Origin: Klebsiella sp. WP3-W18-ESBL-02 | GTDB taxonomy: Bacteria; Pseudomonadota; Gammaproteobacteria; Enterobacterales; Enterobacteriaceae | Direction of reading: 5' to 3' | Length of the DNA stretch: 64,000 nt | Assembly: GCF_014168815.1 (NCBI RefSeq) | Contig: NZ_AP021974.1 | Location: 62,001-126,000 of the forward strand | In this document: piece by piece, positions 25,995 through 35,275 of the stretch | Position numbering within the stretch: position 1 is the first letter of the stretch | How the letters are laid out: each line of letters begins with the position of its first letter | Notes under the pieces: model-generated | Told to the model about the DNA's origin: nothing | Seen by the model: the letters and a program-made list of their open reading frames with translations, nothing else | Database searches by the model: none | Translations under genes and position numbers: made by a program

Positions 25995-27154
25995 TGGCCC
26001 GTAAAAGTGTCGATGTAGATCAGGAACTCGATGAAAACACCGGAGACGGTGAATTTGAAAGCGAGCGTGGCGGATTTAATGGCAGTAACCGCCGTTCGGC
26101 TCCTGGTATGAAAGCCTTTGTCATACTGATGGCGCTGCTTGCTTTGGTATTCATCGGGATTACGGTCATGGGTAAAATTCGCGCCCCGGCTAAAGCTGAA
26201 GCTGATAAAGACGGTGGTAAAGCGCAACAGGCCAATACACTGCCAAACTACAGCTTTAACAGCGATCCTGATGTTAATAAACCTGCAACTGCGCAGAATA
26301 GCGCCACTGATGCCCGTGCTGTGCAGGCTGCCGCACAGGCAGATGCAGATGCGGGCAGCAGCAATACCGGCGCGCGTACCTCTAATAAGCGTAAAGAACC
26401 TTCGCCTGAAGAACTGGCTATGCAGCGTCGTCTGGGCGGCGAGCTGGCCCAGACTAATCAGGCGGCTACAAGCAATAGTCCCGGAGTGCAGCCCCAGGAC
26501 AACGAAACAAGCGAAGGTAGTTCAGCACTCGCTAAAAACCTGACTCCTGCAAGGCTGAAGGCTAGCCGCGCTGGAGTCATGGCTAATCCCAGCCTGACTG
26601 TTCCGAAAGGCAAAATGATCCCCTGTGGTACCGGCACCGAGCTGGATACCACTGTTCCGGGTCAGGTTTCCTGCCGGGTTTCACAGGACGTTTACTCAGC
26701 TGATGGACTCGTTAGGCTGATTGATAAAGGCTCATGGGTTGACGGGCAGATTACCGGTGGTATCAAAGACGGCCAGGCGCGCGTGTTTGTTCTCTGGGAG
26801 CGTATCCGCAATGACCAGGACGGAACAATCGTTAATATTGACAGTGCCGGAACGAACTCACTCGGCAGCGCGGGGATTCCGGGCCAGGTGGATACCCATA
26901 TGTGGGAGCGTCTGCGTGGTGCGATCATGATTTCGTTGTTCTCTGACACCTTAACGGCGCTGGTTAACCAGACGCAGAGTAATAACATTCAGTACAACAG
27001 TACAGAAAACAGCGGTGAGCAGCTGGCGTCTGAAGCACTCCGCTCTTACATGTCTATCCCCCCTACCCTCTACGATCAGCAGGGTGATGCGGTGAGCATT
27101 TTTGTTGCCCGCGACCTCGATTTCAGCGGCGTTTATACGCTCGCAGACAACTAA
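25994..27154 (+). CDS. virB10: VirB10 / TraF core scaffold
   Basis: 386 residues: cytoplasmic tail, membrane helix (FVILMALLALVFIGITVMG), an Ala/Pro-rich linker, then a C-terminal beta-barrel domain (GKMIPCGTGTELDTTVPGQV; ALRSYMSIPPTLYDQQG). Spans both membranes and senses ATP use by the system's ATPases. Confidence 0.95.
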   Translation: MARKSVDVDQELDENTGDGEFESERGGFNGSNRRSAPGMKAFVILMALLALVFIGITVMGKIRAPAKAEADKDGGKAQQANTLPNYSFNSDPDVNKPATAQNSATDARAVQAAAQADADAGSSNTGARTSNKRKEPSPEELAMQRRLGGELAQTNQAATSNSPGVQPQDNETSEGSSALAKNLTPARLKASRAGVMANPSLTVPKGKMIPCGTGTELDTTVPGQVSCRVSQDVYSADGLVRLIDKGSWVDGQITGGIKDGQARVFVLWERIRNDQDGTIVNIDSAGTNSLGSAGIPGQVDTHMWERLRGAIMISLFSDTLTALVNQTQSNNIQYNSTENSGEQLASEALRSYMSIPPTLYDQQGDAVSIFVARDLDFSGVYTLADN

Positions 27155-27158
27155 AAAA

Positions 27159-27183
27159 GTGGGCGCTTAGCGCCCGCTTTTCT
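27159..27183 (+). terminator. Hairpin between virB10 and virB11
   Basis: AGTGGGCGC-tta-GCGCCCGCT followed by TTTTC. A possible weak intrinsic terminator or attenuator inside the operon. Confidence 0.5.
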
Positions 27184-27195
27184 TCAGGAGTAATC

Positions 27196-28191
27196 ATGAC
27201 TGATGCAGCTTTCTATCAACTTGGCCCACTGCGCGAGTATTTAGAAGATCCTACTGTTTTTGAAATTCGCATTAACTGCTTTCAGGAAGTTATCTGTGAT
27301 ACGTTCAGCGGCCGCAGGGTTGTGCAGAACGCGGCAATTACGGCAGATTTTATTAGGAACCTTGCTAAATCGTTGGTGAGCAGCAACAAGCTGACCATGC
27401 AGGCCATTAATGACGTGATCCTGCCTGGCGGGATCAGGGGCGTTATCTGTCTGCCCCCTGCGGTGATTGACGGTACAACGGCCGTAGCGTTTCGTAAGGA
27501 TTTGGCGGCCGATAAAAATCTGGAGCAGCTGACCCTCGAGGGGATTTTCAGTGACTGCCGGAAGATTACCGGCAGCAAGCAAAGCCTAACGGATGATGAT
27601 TTTTTCCTTAAAGAGCTGCACAGCAGCGAAAAATGGCCCGCATTCCTGCAAACCGCCGTTGAGAAGAAACGCACTATCGTGATCTGCGGTGAAACCGGGT
27701 CGGGGAAAACGGTACTCACGCGCGCGCTGTTAAAATCGCTACATAAAGACGAGCGTGTAATTATTTTAGAGGACGTTCACGAAGTCACGGTCGATCACGT
27801 TGTAGAAGCCGTTTATATGATGTACGGCGATGCAGGAAAGATCGGCCGCGTCAGCGCCACTGATGCCCTGCGAGCCTGTATGCGTCTGACACCGGGCCGT
27901 ATCATCATGACTGAGCTTAGGGATGATGCTGCGTGGGATTATCTTAAAGCACTTAATACCGGCCATCCAGGCGGTGTTATGTCAACGCACGCTAACTCTG
28001 CGCGCGATGCCTTTAACCGTATTGGGCTGCTTATCAAGGCGACCCCTATCGGCCGTATGCTCGATATGAGCGATATTATGCGAATGCTCTACTCCACCAT
28101 TGACGTTGTGGTGCATATGGAAAAGCGGAAAATCAAAGAAATTTATTTTGACCCTGAATATAAAATGCAGTGTGTGAACGGGAGCCTGTAA
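27196..28191 (+). CDS. virB11: VirB11 / TraG secretion ATPase
   Basis: 331 residues: N-terminal domain, then a RecA-like ATPase with Walker A GETGSGKTVLTRALL, Asp box ILEDVHEVTV, Walker B GRIIMTELRDDAAWD and His box GHPGGVMSTHANSA. Hexameric ATPase that switches between pilus building and DNA transfer. Overlaps nuc by one base. Confidence 0.96.
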   Translation: MTDAAFYQLGPLREYLEDPTVFEIRINCFQEVICDTFSGRRVVQNAAITADFIRNLAKSLVSSNKLTMQAINDVILPGGIRGVICLPPAVIDGTTAVAFRKDLAADKNLEQLTLEGIFSDCRKITGSKQSLTDDDFFLKELHSSEKWPAFLQTAVEKKRTIVICGETGSGKTVLTRALLKSLHKDERVIILEDVHEVTVDHVVEAVYMMYGDAGKIGRVSATDALRACMRLTPGRIIMTELRDDAAWDYLKALNTGHPGGVMSTHANSARDAFNRIGLLIKATPIGRMLDMSDIMRMLYSTIDVVVHMEKRKIKEIYFDPEYKMQCVNGSL

Positions 28192-28724
28192 TGAAAAACT
28201 TAGCAACCTGGCTTCTGGCCGCAGCATTTACGACAGCCGCCCTGCCCGCCTTTGCGGTGGAACCATCCGTTCAGGTTGGCTACTCGCCTGAAGGAAGCGC
28301 CCGCGTTCTCGTCCTGAGCGCCATTGACTCCGCAAAAACCTCGATACGGATGATGGCTTATTCTTTTACCGCCCCGGATATTATGAAAGCACTGGTAGCA
28401 GCCAAAAAACGGGGAGTTGATGTGAAAATCGTAATTGATGAAAGGGGCAATACGGGGCGCGCCAGCATTGCGGCCATGAACTACATAGCGAACAGCGGCA
28501 TCCCTTTGCGTACTGACAGTGATTTCCCTATCCAGCATGACAAGGTGATCATCGTGGATAATGTGACCGTTGAAACTGGCAGCTTTAATTTCACCAAAGC
28601 GGCCGAAACGAAAAACTCGGAGAATGCGGTGGTGATCTGGAACATGCCTAAGCTCGCTGAATCATTCCTCGAACACTGGCAAGACCGCTGGAATCGGGGG
28701 AGAGACTACCGTTCCAGCTACTGA
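28191..28724 (+). CDS. nuc: Secreted PLD-family nuclease (Nuc)
   Basis: 177 residues: signal peptide (ATWLLAAAFTTAALPAFA) and one phospholipase-D HKD motif (IQHDKVIIVDNVTVETGSFN). Matches the pKM101 Nuc endonuclease, which also follows the tra operon. In pKM101 fipA lies between traG and nuc; it is absent here. Confidence 0.93.
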   Translation: MKNLATWLLAAAFTTAALPAFAVEPSVQVGYSPEGSARVLVLSAIDSAKTSIRMMAYSFTAPDIMKALVAAKKRGVDVKIVIDERGNTGRASIAAMNYIANSGIPLRTDSDFPIQHDKVIIVDNVTVETGSFNFTKAAETKNSENAVVIWNMPKLAESFLEHWQDRWNRGRDYRSSY

Positions 28725-28730
28725 ATACTG

Positions 28731-28752
28731 ACCGCCAAAAGGCGGTTTTTTT
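28731..28752 (+). terminator. Intrinsic terminator after the transfer operon
   Basis: ACCGCC-aaaa-GGCGGT followed by seven T residues, directly after nuc. Confidence 0.85.
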
Positions 28753-28767
28753 GTTCAAAGAAACTGA

Positions 28768-28907
28768 TCTCAGTATCGCGCCCGGGGCAGCTGGCCAACA
28801 TCGCCGGCATCGCGCCGGCAAAAATCGAAAAACAGAAATATCAGCAAGATAGCTTAAACAGGTGTCGGGAAATTTCGTTGAGATATTTTGAAGGAATCAC
28901 AGTGTAA
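28768..28907 (+). pseudogene. Possible 3' remnant of an unknown gene
   Basis: An open stretch without a start reads RPGQLANIAGIAPAKIEKQK and continues through RCREISLRYFEGITV to TAA 28905-28907. The composition looks protein-like and the reading begins right after the nuc terminator. It may be the tail of a gene deleted during rearrangement. Family unknown. Confidence 0.3.
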
Positions 28908-29211
28908 GCAGGCGCTTTTTCAGGGAGGCGCGTTCTTGCGGGTTGCGTCCCTTGTGATTGGCGATGCGATCCGCCGTGGCGGCCTGGCGCTTGACGGGCC
29001 AGTAGGAGCGGCCATCCTTGCCCATCGACCAGACGCTGCTGGCCTGGTTTTCCAGCAGGGGCAGATGGGCGCTCAGGGCTTCGGGCGACGCGCTGGTCAG
29101 CGCCGTGCGCTCACGGGTGCGCCAGCGCTGATGCCAGAGCTTCTTGTCCTCGCGCTCGCTGCCGCAGGTCGTGTGCCCGACGATGGGTGTTTTGCGGCGG
29201 CTGCGGCTCAT
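28897..29211 (-). CDS. Small basic conserved protein
   Basis: 104 residues, very basic, starting MSRSRRKTPIVGHTTCGSER. Small proteins starting MSRSRRKTPI are a recurring phage/plasmid family of unknown role. GC content is higher than in the transfer region on its left, so this is probably a separate acquisition between nuc and the transposon edge. The remaining bases up to 29335 contain only an unassigned open stretch (GLIPGVDGQDLIGRTGGYAV). Confidence 0.45.
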   Translation of the reverse strand: MSRSRRKTPIVGHTTCGSEREDKKLWHQRWRTRERTALTSASPEALSAHLPLLENQASSVWSMGKDGRSYWPVKRQAATADRIANHKGRNPQERASLKKRLLTL

Positions 29212-29360
29212 AACGTAGTGGTCTCCAAGAACATTCAGGACTGATCCCAGGCGTCGATGGTCAAGACCTGATCGGCAGGACAGGCGGCTACGCGGTCGGG
29301 AACTGGATGGTGTTCAGTCTCATGCCGACCCCATTGGGGTCCGCTTGGAAAACGGAATCT

Positions 29361-30677
29361 ATGGTCACTCCCGTTTTTGCAACACCGATTTTGACGACAA
29401 GTTGGCTTGCTTGAATCTATCCGGCGTCTGAATGGGATTTTATTCCCGCGCCTTGATGAGTTCCGCGCCTGATGAACCTCCAGAAAATATACGGCTTCAA
29501 TGAGCCTTTCCGTTTTACAGGTTCCTCAACAGGCCGGTGGGCCGTTAGTATCATCAATATCAGTATTCGCAAAACCAGATCAGTAATTCTTTAAACCGGT
29601 GTATTTCTGCCGTTATGCTACATAAGTTTGCTGTCGTGCCGTTAGGGCCCAGGCTATTCTGGCCAGCTTGTTTGCCAGAGCACAAGTGACGACAAAGTTG
29701 CTTTTCCGGCACAGTAAATCCCTGACCCAGTCGGCCAATTTTCCAGACTGGTGTTCCAGTTTTTGTATGAATACCCTGGCACACTGAACCAACAAAGTTC
29801 GGATCTTTTTATTACCTCGCTTACTAATTCCCAGCAATGTCGTCCTACCTCCCGTGCTGTACTGCCGAGGTACAAGCCCTGTTGCCGCCGCAAAGTCACG
29901 GCTGCTGGCGTACTGCTTCCCGTCGCCAATCTCAGTTGAAATAGTACTCGCTGTCAGTGTTCCGACGCAGGGAATGCTCAGCAAGCGCTGTCCAACCTCA
30001 TCTTCGTCCAACTTTCGTTTCAACTGGGATTCCAAATCTTTAATCTGCTCAACAAGATAGTGATAATGCTGTTGTAATTTCAGCAATAACTGGCTGAGGT
30101 AAAGAGGCAAACTATTGTCCTCAAGAAGGGTACTCAGTCGGCTAATAACGGCAGCTCCTCGGGGAACGCTAATGCCAAATTCCAGCAGAAAAGCATGCAT
30201 TTGATTGGTTGTTTTTACCTTATCCTGAACCAGGGATTCACGGACACGATGCAGAGCCCGCATTGCCTGCTGAGATTCCGTTCTGGGCTGCACAAAACGC
30301 ATAGACGGACGCGATGCAGCTTCACAAATAGCTTCGGCGTCGACAAAGTCGTTTTTATTGCTTTTAACGAACGGGCGGACAAATTGTGGTGATATCAGCT
30401 TTGGGGAATGCCCCAACTCTTCCAACTTGCGTGCCATAAAGTGAGAACCGCCACAGGCTTCCATTGCGATGGTTGTAGCGGGGCATGTCGCCAAAAATTC
30501 GATCAACTTTGGCCGGGTAAATTTTTTACGGTAAACAGCCTTCCCGCGACGATCCTGGCAATGAATATGGAAAGAGTTTTTACCCAGATCGATACCAATG
30601 AGCGCAATGTTTTCCATGATAGTTCTCCGAATGAAAGCCTGTCCTCAGCATAGTACCGGGAAGGAGGGAGTGACCAT
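29361..30677 (-). mobile_element. IS110-family element (IS1111 group) copy 1
   Basis: About 1317 bp bounded by the 12-bp inverted repeats ATGGTCACTCCC and GGGAGTGACCAT. It lies inside the Tn3-family terminal repeat, the target preference known for IS4321/IS5075-type elements. No target duplication is apparent, as usual for the group. Edges may differ by a few bases because IS1111-type repeats are subterminal. Confidence 0.88.
29613..30617 (-). CDS. IS110-family transposase
   Basis: 334 residues with an N-terminal DEDD RuvC-like domain (ALIGIDLGKNSFHIHCQD; AMEACGGSHFMARKL; KNDFVDAEAICEAA) and a C-terminal transposase_20 domain (LLSIPCVGTLTASTISTEIG; ATGLVPRQYSTGG). Similar to the IS5075/IS4321 type. 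Recent work shows that IS110 elements use an element-encoded bridge RNA for target choice. Confidence 0.93.
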   Translation of the reverse strand: MENIALIGIDLGKNSFHIHCQDRRGKAVYRKKFTRPKLIEFLATCPATTIAMEACGGSHFMARKLEELGHSPKLISPQFVRPFVKSNKNDFVDAEAICEAASRPSMRFVQPRTESQQAMRALHRVRESLVQDKVKTTNQMHAFLLEFGISVPRGAAVISRLSTLLEDNSLPLYLSQLLLKLQQHYHYLVEQIKDLESQLKRKLDEDEVGQRLLSIPCVGTLTASTISTEIGDGKQYASSRDFAAATGLVPRQYSTGGRTTLLGISKRGNKKIRTLLVQCARVFIQKLEHQSGKLADWVRDLLCRKSNFVVTCALANKLARIAWALTARQQTYVA

Positions 30678-30705
30678 CTCATTAATTATCCCACGCTAAG
30701 ACTGT
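30678..30705. repeat. Inner part of the Tn3-family terminal repeat
   Basis: Read on the reverse strand: CTTAGCGTGGGATAATTAAT. The outer part is at 29336-29360. Joined, they resemble the 38-bp Tn21-type repeat with its inner CTTAGCGTG and outer GACCCC. Confidence 0.7.
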
Positions 30706-33680
30706 TTTTTGTACAAAGCGGTATCGACTGTACGTAATGAGCGGTATTTTCCGGATCCCAGCTTAAGATTATTACGCCAGACGTAATCTCCACTCAGATT
30801 GATATGTTCCCAGCCCAGGGGAGAAAGATGAGAGACCAGTTGCTCATTTATCGGGATACCCTTTCGTTTTAGTGACTCAATAGCTCTTTCTATATATACC
30901 GTGTTCCACAACGTGATCGCTGCTGTCAGTAATGTCAGCCCGCTGGCGCGATAACTCTGATTCTCCAGCCCACGATCCCTTATTTCACCCAGACGGTGCA
31001 AAAAGACCGCTCGCGCAAGGGCATTACGGGCCTCACCCTTATTCAGCCCCGCCTGCACGCGTCGGCGCAGACCGGGATCACGGAACCAGTCCAGCATAAA
31101 TAGTGTCCGTTCGATGCGGCCAATCTCTCTCAGCGCTTTGGCAAGTCCATTCTGTTTTGGGTAACTGGCTAACTTTTTCATCATCAGTGATGCGGTGACT
31201 GTCCCCTGCTTAATCGAGGTTGCCAGGCGCAATACCTCATCCCAGTGCGACTCAATGTCTTTGATATTTAGGCAGGTTGTTGATATGACAGACTGAAGCC
31301 CCGGATAGCGCTCGGCCTTTCCATGAATAAACAGCCGCTTGTCATGAAGATCACGGATCCTTGGCGCAAAAGCGAATCCCAGCAGGTGCATCAGGGCGAA
31401 AACATGTTCAGTGAAGCCTGCGGTATCGGTGTAATGCTCGGTAATTTCCAGATCGCTTTCATGGTACAGCAGGCCATCAAGCACGTGGGTTGAGTCGCGC
31501 ACCCGGCTGATCACTTTGGCGTAGAACGGGCTGTATTGGTCTGAGATATGCGTATAAATCTGCACGCCCGGCTCCTGACCATATTTAAGATTGACCTGAC
31601 CGGCATAACGTCCGTGACTGCCTACCCGAAAGTTCTGCCCGTCTGACGACGATGTTGTCCCGTCGCCCCAGAATGCGGCCAGAGGCCGCTCTTTCTGTGC
31701 GTTGACCAGCTCGGCCAGTGCCGCTGAATAAGTTTCATCCCTGATGTACCATGCCTGAATACCTTCGAGTGACGATCTTGTGGCCCCAGGGCAGGATTCC
31801 GCCATTTTTGTCAGCCCAAGGTTGATGCCGTCAGCCAGAATGGTGGTCAGCAACAGTCTTCCGTCTTTTGGTCTGATGTTATTATTTTTGAGGTGCGCGA
31901 AGTGACGCGTAAATCCCGTCCAGCTATCAACTTCTTCCAGTATCTCCGTAATTTTCGGATGGGGAAGCATGCCATAGACCAAATCTGCAAAGGGCGAAAC
32001 ACCTGAAGGAACGCTGTTCTCCAGTGGAGTGATTTTTACGCCTTTATCTGAGATATCTACATCGGGCAAATCACCGGCAAGCGCCATCGCGTTAACTTCT
32101 TCCAGCCGAGATGCAAGAAGAGTCATACGGGCCTGAAGGTATGCCTGGCTATCGGTCTGAACGGCCAACTGTAACTGGTCATTATGTCGGGATTTCTCAA
32201 ACTCAGCAGTCGGGATGAGATAATCATCAAAATTTTTGTAGCGGCGCGATCCTTTTACCCAGATATCACCGGAACGTAATGCACCCTTGAGTTCATTCAG
32301 TACGCAAAACTCGTAGTACTTGCGGTCGATGCCTGAAGGCGTGAGCACCAGTTTTCGCCAGCTTTCAGGGATAAACCCTGTTGGCGCTGATGGCGGCACT
32401 TTACGAAGTTGTTTACGGTACATTTCCGTTATGGTGTCCAGCGCATCGCTGAGCGCCTGCGCCGCAGGTGTCGCCATGAACTGCAATGCTGACAGCATAC
32501 GCGGGGCATATTTACGCAACGTACTGTATTTTTCGGTGATCAGATGAAGCGCGTCGAAATTGCCCTTACGGGAAAGAAACCGCGTTTCTTCCACGCTGTT
32601 GATGAATTCCTGCCAGGGAAGGACATCTTCTATTGCAGTCCAGGGATCTTCCCCGGATTCTCTGGCGTTAAGTAACGCCTGCCCGACGGTAACGTACTGC
32701 TTCAGCTTGCTCTGAATAAGCTTTCCCGTTTGCTGGAGCCGTTCGGCCTGCGTGCGTTTTGCCCTGCTGAACAGACTACCCAAGATACGCTCGTGCAGAT
32801 CAATCACTTCGTCAGTCAGGGTGGCCCTGGCCTCTGTTATTATACAAACCAGCGTAGCGTAACGTCTGACATCGGTGAATTTTGCCAGGTCCCTGCTGCT
32901 CATTTTCCGGCCCTCACGCGCCAGTTTAAGCAACCTGTTCTGGTGAACGGAAAGTGCAATACCATCAGGCAACCCCAGCGCAGCGATGGAATTAAGCCGG
33001 TCGATATGTTGCAGCACATTTTTACCGTTTATTTTACCCGGAGGCTGTAGCAGCCATGCCAGACGGGAAGGTTGTTCACCCTCTGATATGAGCAGGCTGT
33101 CGAGTGCTGATTTATGCTGCTTTTCCAGTTGCGCGGTAAGTGTCGAAAATACCGATCTGTTAGCGAGCGTGACGACTTCGGCAAGCGTCCGTTCGATCAC
33201 TTCAACAGAAGGGAAAATAACATTATTGTTATGTAGCCAGCTGAGCATTTCTTCCGCCAGCATAAATCCTTTGTCAGTTCGCATGGCATAGGGGTGCAGA
33301 TGACGGATACAGTCTTTTTGCATTGACCGGCTGAACGGGGATAGTTCCAGGTAGCGATAAAGTTCGGTCAGATGTTCCCAGCGGGTTTGCTCTCTGGATG
33401 CATATTCCGGCCATAAATCAGGCTGAAGTTTCAGTCGGGAAGCAACCCTGGATACAACGCCATTGTGAGGAGCACTGCTTTTGTCCGGAATAAATCCAGG
33501 TCCACGCAGATAACAGAGTAATACAGCAAAGCCCAGGCGATTCGCTGGCCTTCGGTGCTTATTAATGAGCGCAATATCCGGTTCGTTCAGAAAACACATT
33601 CGGGTCAGAATAATTTCATCATCTGGTATAACCAGTAAGCGTTCCTGCTCTTCGCTGCTCAGTATCTGTCGCCGTGGCAT
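30696..33680 (-). CDS. tnpA: Tn3-family transposase TnpA
   Basis: 994 residues, full length. The N-terminus MPRRQILSSEEQERLLVIPD and the C-terminal LSPLGWEHINLSGDYVWR follow the Tn21-subfamily TnpA plan, with the DDE region including FWGDGTTSSSDGQNF, LDGLLYHESDL and LNKGEARNALARAVF. Its stop is next to the terminal repeat. Divergent from tnpR across the res site; in Tn21 itself the two genes are collinear, so this is a different arrangement. Confidence 0.95.
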   Translation of the reverse strand: MPRRQILSSEEQERLLVIPDDEIILTRMCFLNEPDIALINKHRRPANRLGFAVLLCYLRGPGFIPDKSSAPHNGVVSRVASRLKLQPDLWPEYASREQTRWEHLTELYRYLELSPFSRSMQKDCIRHLHPYAMRTDKGFMLAEEMLSWLHNNNVIFPSVEVIERTLAEVVTLANRSVFSTLTAQLEKQHKSALDSLLISEGEQPSRLAWLLQPPGKINGKNVLQHIDRLNSIAALGLPDGIALSVHQNRLLKLAREGRKMSSRDLAKFTDVRRYATLVCIITEARATLTDEVIDLHERILGSLFSRAKRTQAERLQQTGKLIQSKLKQYVTVGQALLNARESGEDPWTAIEDVLPWQEFINSVEETRFLSRKGNFDALHLITEKYSTLRKYAPRMLSALQFMATPAAQALSDALDTITEMYRKQLRKVPPSAPTGFIPESWRKLVLTPSGIDRKYYEFCVLNELKGALRSGDIWVKGSRRYKNFDDYLIPTAEFEKSRHNDQLQLAVQTDSQAYLQARMTLLASRLEEVNAMALAGDLPDVDISDKGVKITPLENSVPSGVSPFADLVYGMLPHPKITEILEEVDSWTGFTRHFAHLKNNNIRPKDGRLLLTTILADGINLGLTKMAESCPGATRSSLEGIQAWYIRDETYSAALAELVNAQKERPLAAFWGDGTTSSSDGQNFRVGSHGRYAGQVNLKYGQEPGVQIYTHISDQYSPFYAKVISRVRDSTHVLDGLLYHESDLEITEHYTDTAGFTEHVFALMHLLGFAFAPRIRDLHDKRLFIHGKAERYPGLQSVISTTCLNIKDIESHWDEVLRLATSIKQGTVTASLMMKKLASYPKQNGLAKALREIGRIERTLFMLDWFRDPGLRRRVQAGLNKGEARNALARAVFLHRLGEIRDRGLENQSYRASGLTLLTAAITLWNTVYIERAIESLKRKGIPINEQLVSHLSPLGWEHINLSGDYVWRNNLKLGSGKYRSLRTVDTALYKKQS

Positions 33681-33723
33681 AAATGCCTCCCTCGCGTATA
33701 GTTTTCATCTGTTATTTGTTCGC

Positions 33724-33835
33724 TGTGACCGAAACCGGTCGGTTTCGTACACCACTTACAGCACATGTCCGAAACTTAGTGAAATTAATTTCGGACACAC
33801 GTTATAATTCGGACATCCATTTCGTACGGAAAGTT
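33724..33835. promoter_or_regulatory. res resolution site between tnpA and tnpR
   Basis: At least two dyads: CGAAACCGGTCGGTTTCG at 33730-33747, and TGTCCGAAA...TTTCGGACA at 33766-33797, with a further half-site ATTCGGACA and TTTCGTACGGAAA near 33807-33833. This is the expected multi-subsite target for TnpR and also covers both divergent promoters. Confidence 0.75.
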
Positions 33836-33839
33836 TCCC

Positions 33840-34424
33840 ATGTCACGTGTTTTTGCCTACTGCAGGGTCTCAACTCTGGAACAGACCACAGAAAACCAGC
33901 GTCGTGAAATTGAAGCGGCGGGTTTTGCCATCAGATCCCAACGACTTATTGAGGAGCATATCAGTGGCTCGGTTGCTGCCAGCGAACGCCCCGGATTTAT
34001 CCGGTTGCTAGATCGCATGGAAAATGGGGATGTACTGATTGTCACCAAACTTGACCGTCTGGGTCGTAATGCGATGGATATCCGAAAAACAGTAGAGCAA
34101 CTGGCGGCTTTAGATATTCGCGTTCATTGTCTCGCACTCGGAGGCGTTGACTTGACCAGTCCGGCCGGAAAAATGACTATGCAGGTAATTTCTGCTGTAG
34201 CGGAGTTTGAGCGGGATTTGCTGCTTGAGCGAACGTATTCAGGTATTGCGAGGGCAAAAGCGGCTGGAAAACGCTTCGGTCGCCCCCCCATCCTGAGCGA
34301 GGAACAAAAGCAAACAGTGACAGAGCGCCTAAATGCTGGCATCAGTATCAGTGCTATTGCCCGGGAATTTAATACCACCCGCCAGACTATCCTTCGGGTA
34401 AAGGCTGGATTGCTGCAAGAGTGA
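33840..34424 (+). CDS. tnpR: TnpR serine resolvase
   Basis: 194 residues. Catalytic serine in AYCRVSTLEQTTENQ, then KLDRLGRNAMDIRKTV, AEFERDLLLERTYSGIARA and a C-terminal helix-turn-helix (GISISAIAREFNTTRQTILR). Resolves cointegrates at the res site just upstream. Confidence 0.95.
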   Translation: MSRVFAYCRVSTLEQTTENQRREIEAAGFAIRSQRLIEEHISGSVAASERPGFIRLLDRMENGDVLIVTKLDRLGRNAMDIRKTVEQLAALDIRVHCLALGGVDLTSPAGKMTMQVISAVAEFERDLLLERTYSGIARAKAAGKRFGRPPILSEEQKQTVTERLNAGISISAIAREFNTTRQTILRVKAGLLQE

Positions 34425-34538
34425 GCGGCTGGGAAGATTATAAAAAAATCAAATGGTTATTATGAAATAAAACAGCCTGCTGGGTTCTTTTCCCCCTATT
34501 TTTTATAAAAGAGTAGACAAAAGAGGTTCGCGACACTA

Positions 34539-34561
34539 ATCTACCAACTAGATGATTGGTG
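34539..34561 (+). promoter_or_regulatory. TetR-type box 1, before osmC
   Basis: AATCTACCAACTAGATGATT followed by GG. Shares its CTACCAACTAGAT core with the other boxes reported here. It lies about 50 bases before the osmC start. Confidence 0.7.
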
Positions 34562-34608
34562 CTGGTTACACCAGCTATACCTTTTATCAAGAAATTACAG
34601 GAGCCATT

Positions 34609-35166
34609 ATGTCTACTACCGTTAAACCTTCTGCAGACGCAGCTGCGATCCACAATACCCGTGAAGCAGTTCGCAGCCAGCCTGGTCTGGGTAACCTGAC
34701 TTTCCAGATGAAAGCCCGTTCCAGCGGCGGATTAACCGTTCGCACAGAGACCGGCGCCACAATCCAGAACGGCGTTATCGATACCAGCCGTGTGGGGAAA
34801 TTTTCTAATATCGGTGATGAACCCGCAGGTTTACTCGGCACCGATACCGGCATGAGCCCGACTGAATACATCATGCAGGCGCTGGCTGGCTGTTATACCG
34901 CCACCCTTACCATGATGGCTGCTGAAAAAGGGATCGACCTGGACGGTATCGAGCTGGATCTTAATTTCGATATCAACCTCAACGGCTTCCTTGGGCTGGA
35001 CAGCAACGTGCGTAAAGGTGCGAAATCTATTCGCGTCGATGTTCACCTTACGAGCAAGACCGCCAGTCGCGAGGAGTTAGAAGCGCTGGTCAGCGAAATG
35101 CAAAAGAATTCGCCAATCCACGATACTCTGGCTAATCCGGTTGAAATGATTACACGCCTGGCGTGA
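34609..35166 (+). CDS. OsmC-family peroxidase-like protein
   Basis: 185 residues from ATG 34609 (upstream CAGGAG); an upstream in-frame ATG overlaps the operator. OsmC fold: GMSPTEYIMQALAGCYTATL with the peroxidatic-type Cys, then IELDLNFDINLNGFLG. The second conserved Cys of Ohr/OsmC is absent; the equivalent region reads NSPIHDTLANPVEM. It may reduce peroxides or bind electrophiles. First gene after TnpR and preceded by box 1. Confidence 0.82.
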   Translation: MSTTVKPSADAAAIHNTREAVRSQPGLGNLTFQMKARSSGGLTVRTETGATIQNGVIDTSRVGKFSNIGDEPAGLLGTDTGMSPTEYIMQALAGCYTATLTMMAAEKGIDLDGIELDLNFDINLNGFLGLDSNVRKGAKSIRVDVHLTSKTASREELEALVSEMQKNSPIHDTLANPVEMITRLA

Positions 35167-35275
35167 TGTCAGAGATGTAATGCTGCCATTCAGAATGCAG
35201 GATGGCAGTGACGTTCAGCTCTGCACGATACTGAGTCAGTGATACAACTTGCTACGGAAAAATAGCAACAATATA

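Larger units (their letters stand above)
29336..34424. mobile_element. Tn3-family transposon (Tn21-like TnpA), one end visible
   Basis: The terminal repeat starts GGGGTCCGCTTGGAAAACGG at 29336 and its inner part (CTTAGCGTGGGATAA on the other strand) is at about 30685-30705, split by an IS110 insertion. tnpA and tnpR are divergent around a res region. The opposite terminal repeat is not identified; the Nem/OsmC cluster to the right may be cargo. I do not assign a transposon name. Confidence 0.75.

Noticed and set aside
17863..28191. IncX (pilX) assignment of the secretion system
   Set aside because: IncX systems have a fused VirB3-VirB4; here they are separate, and gene order with eex and nuc follows pKM101/IncN instead.
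29220..29335. Open stretch reading GLIPGVDGQDLIGRTGGYAV before the transposon edge
   Set aside because: No start codon or ribosome site and too short to place in a family; may be a fragment but not supportable as a gene.
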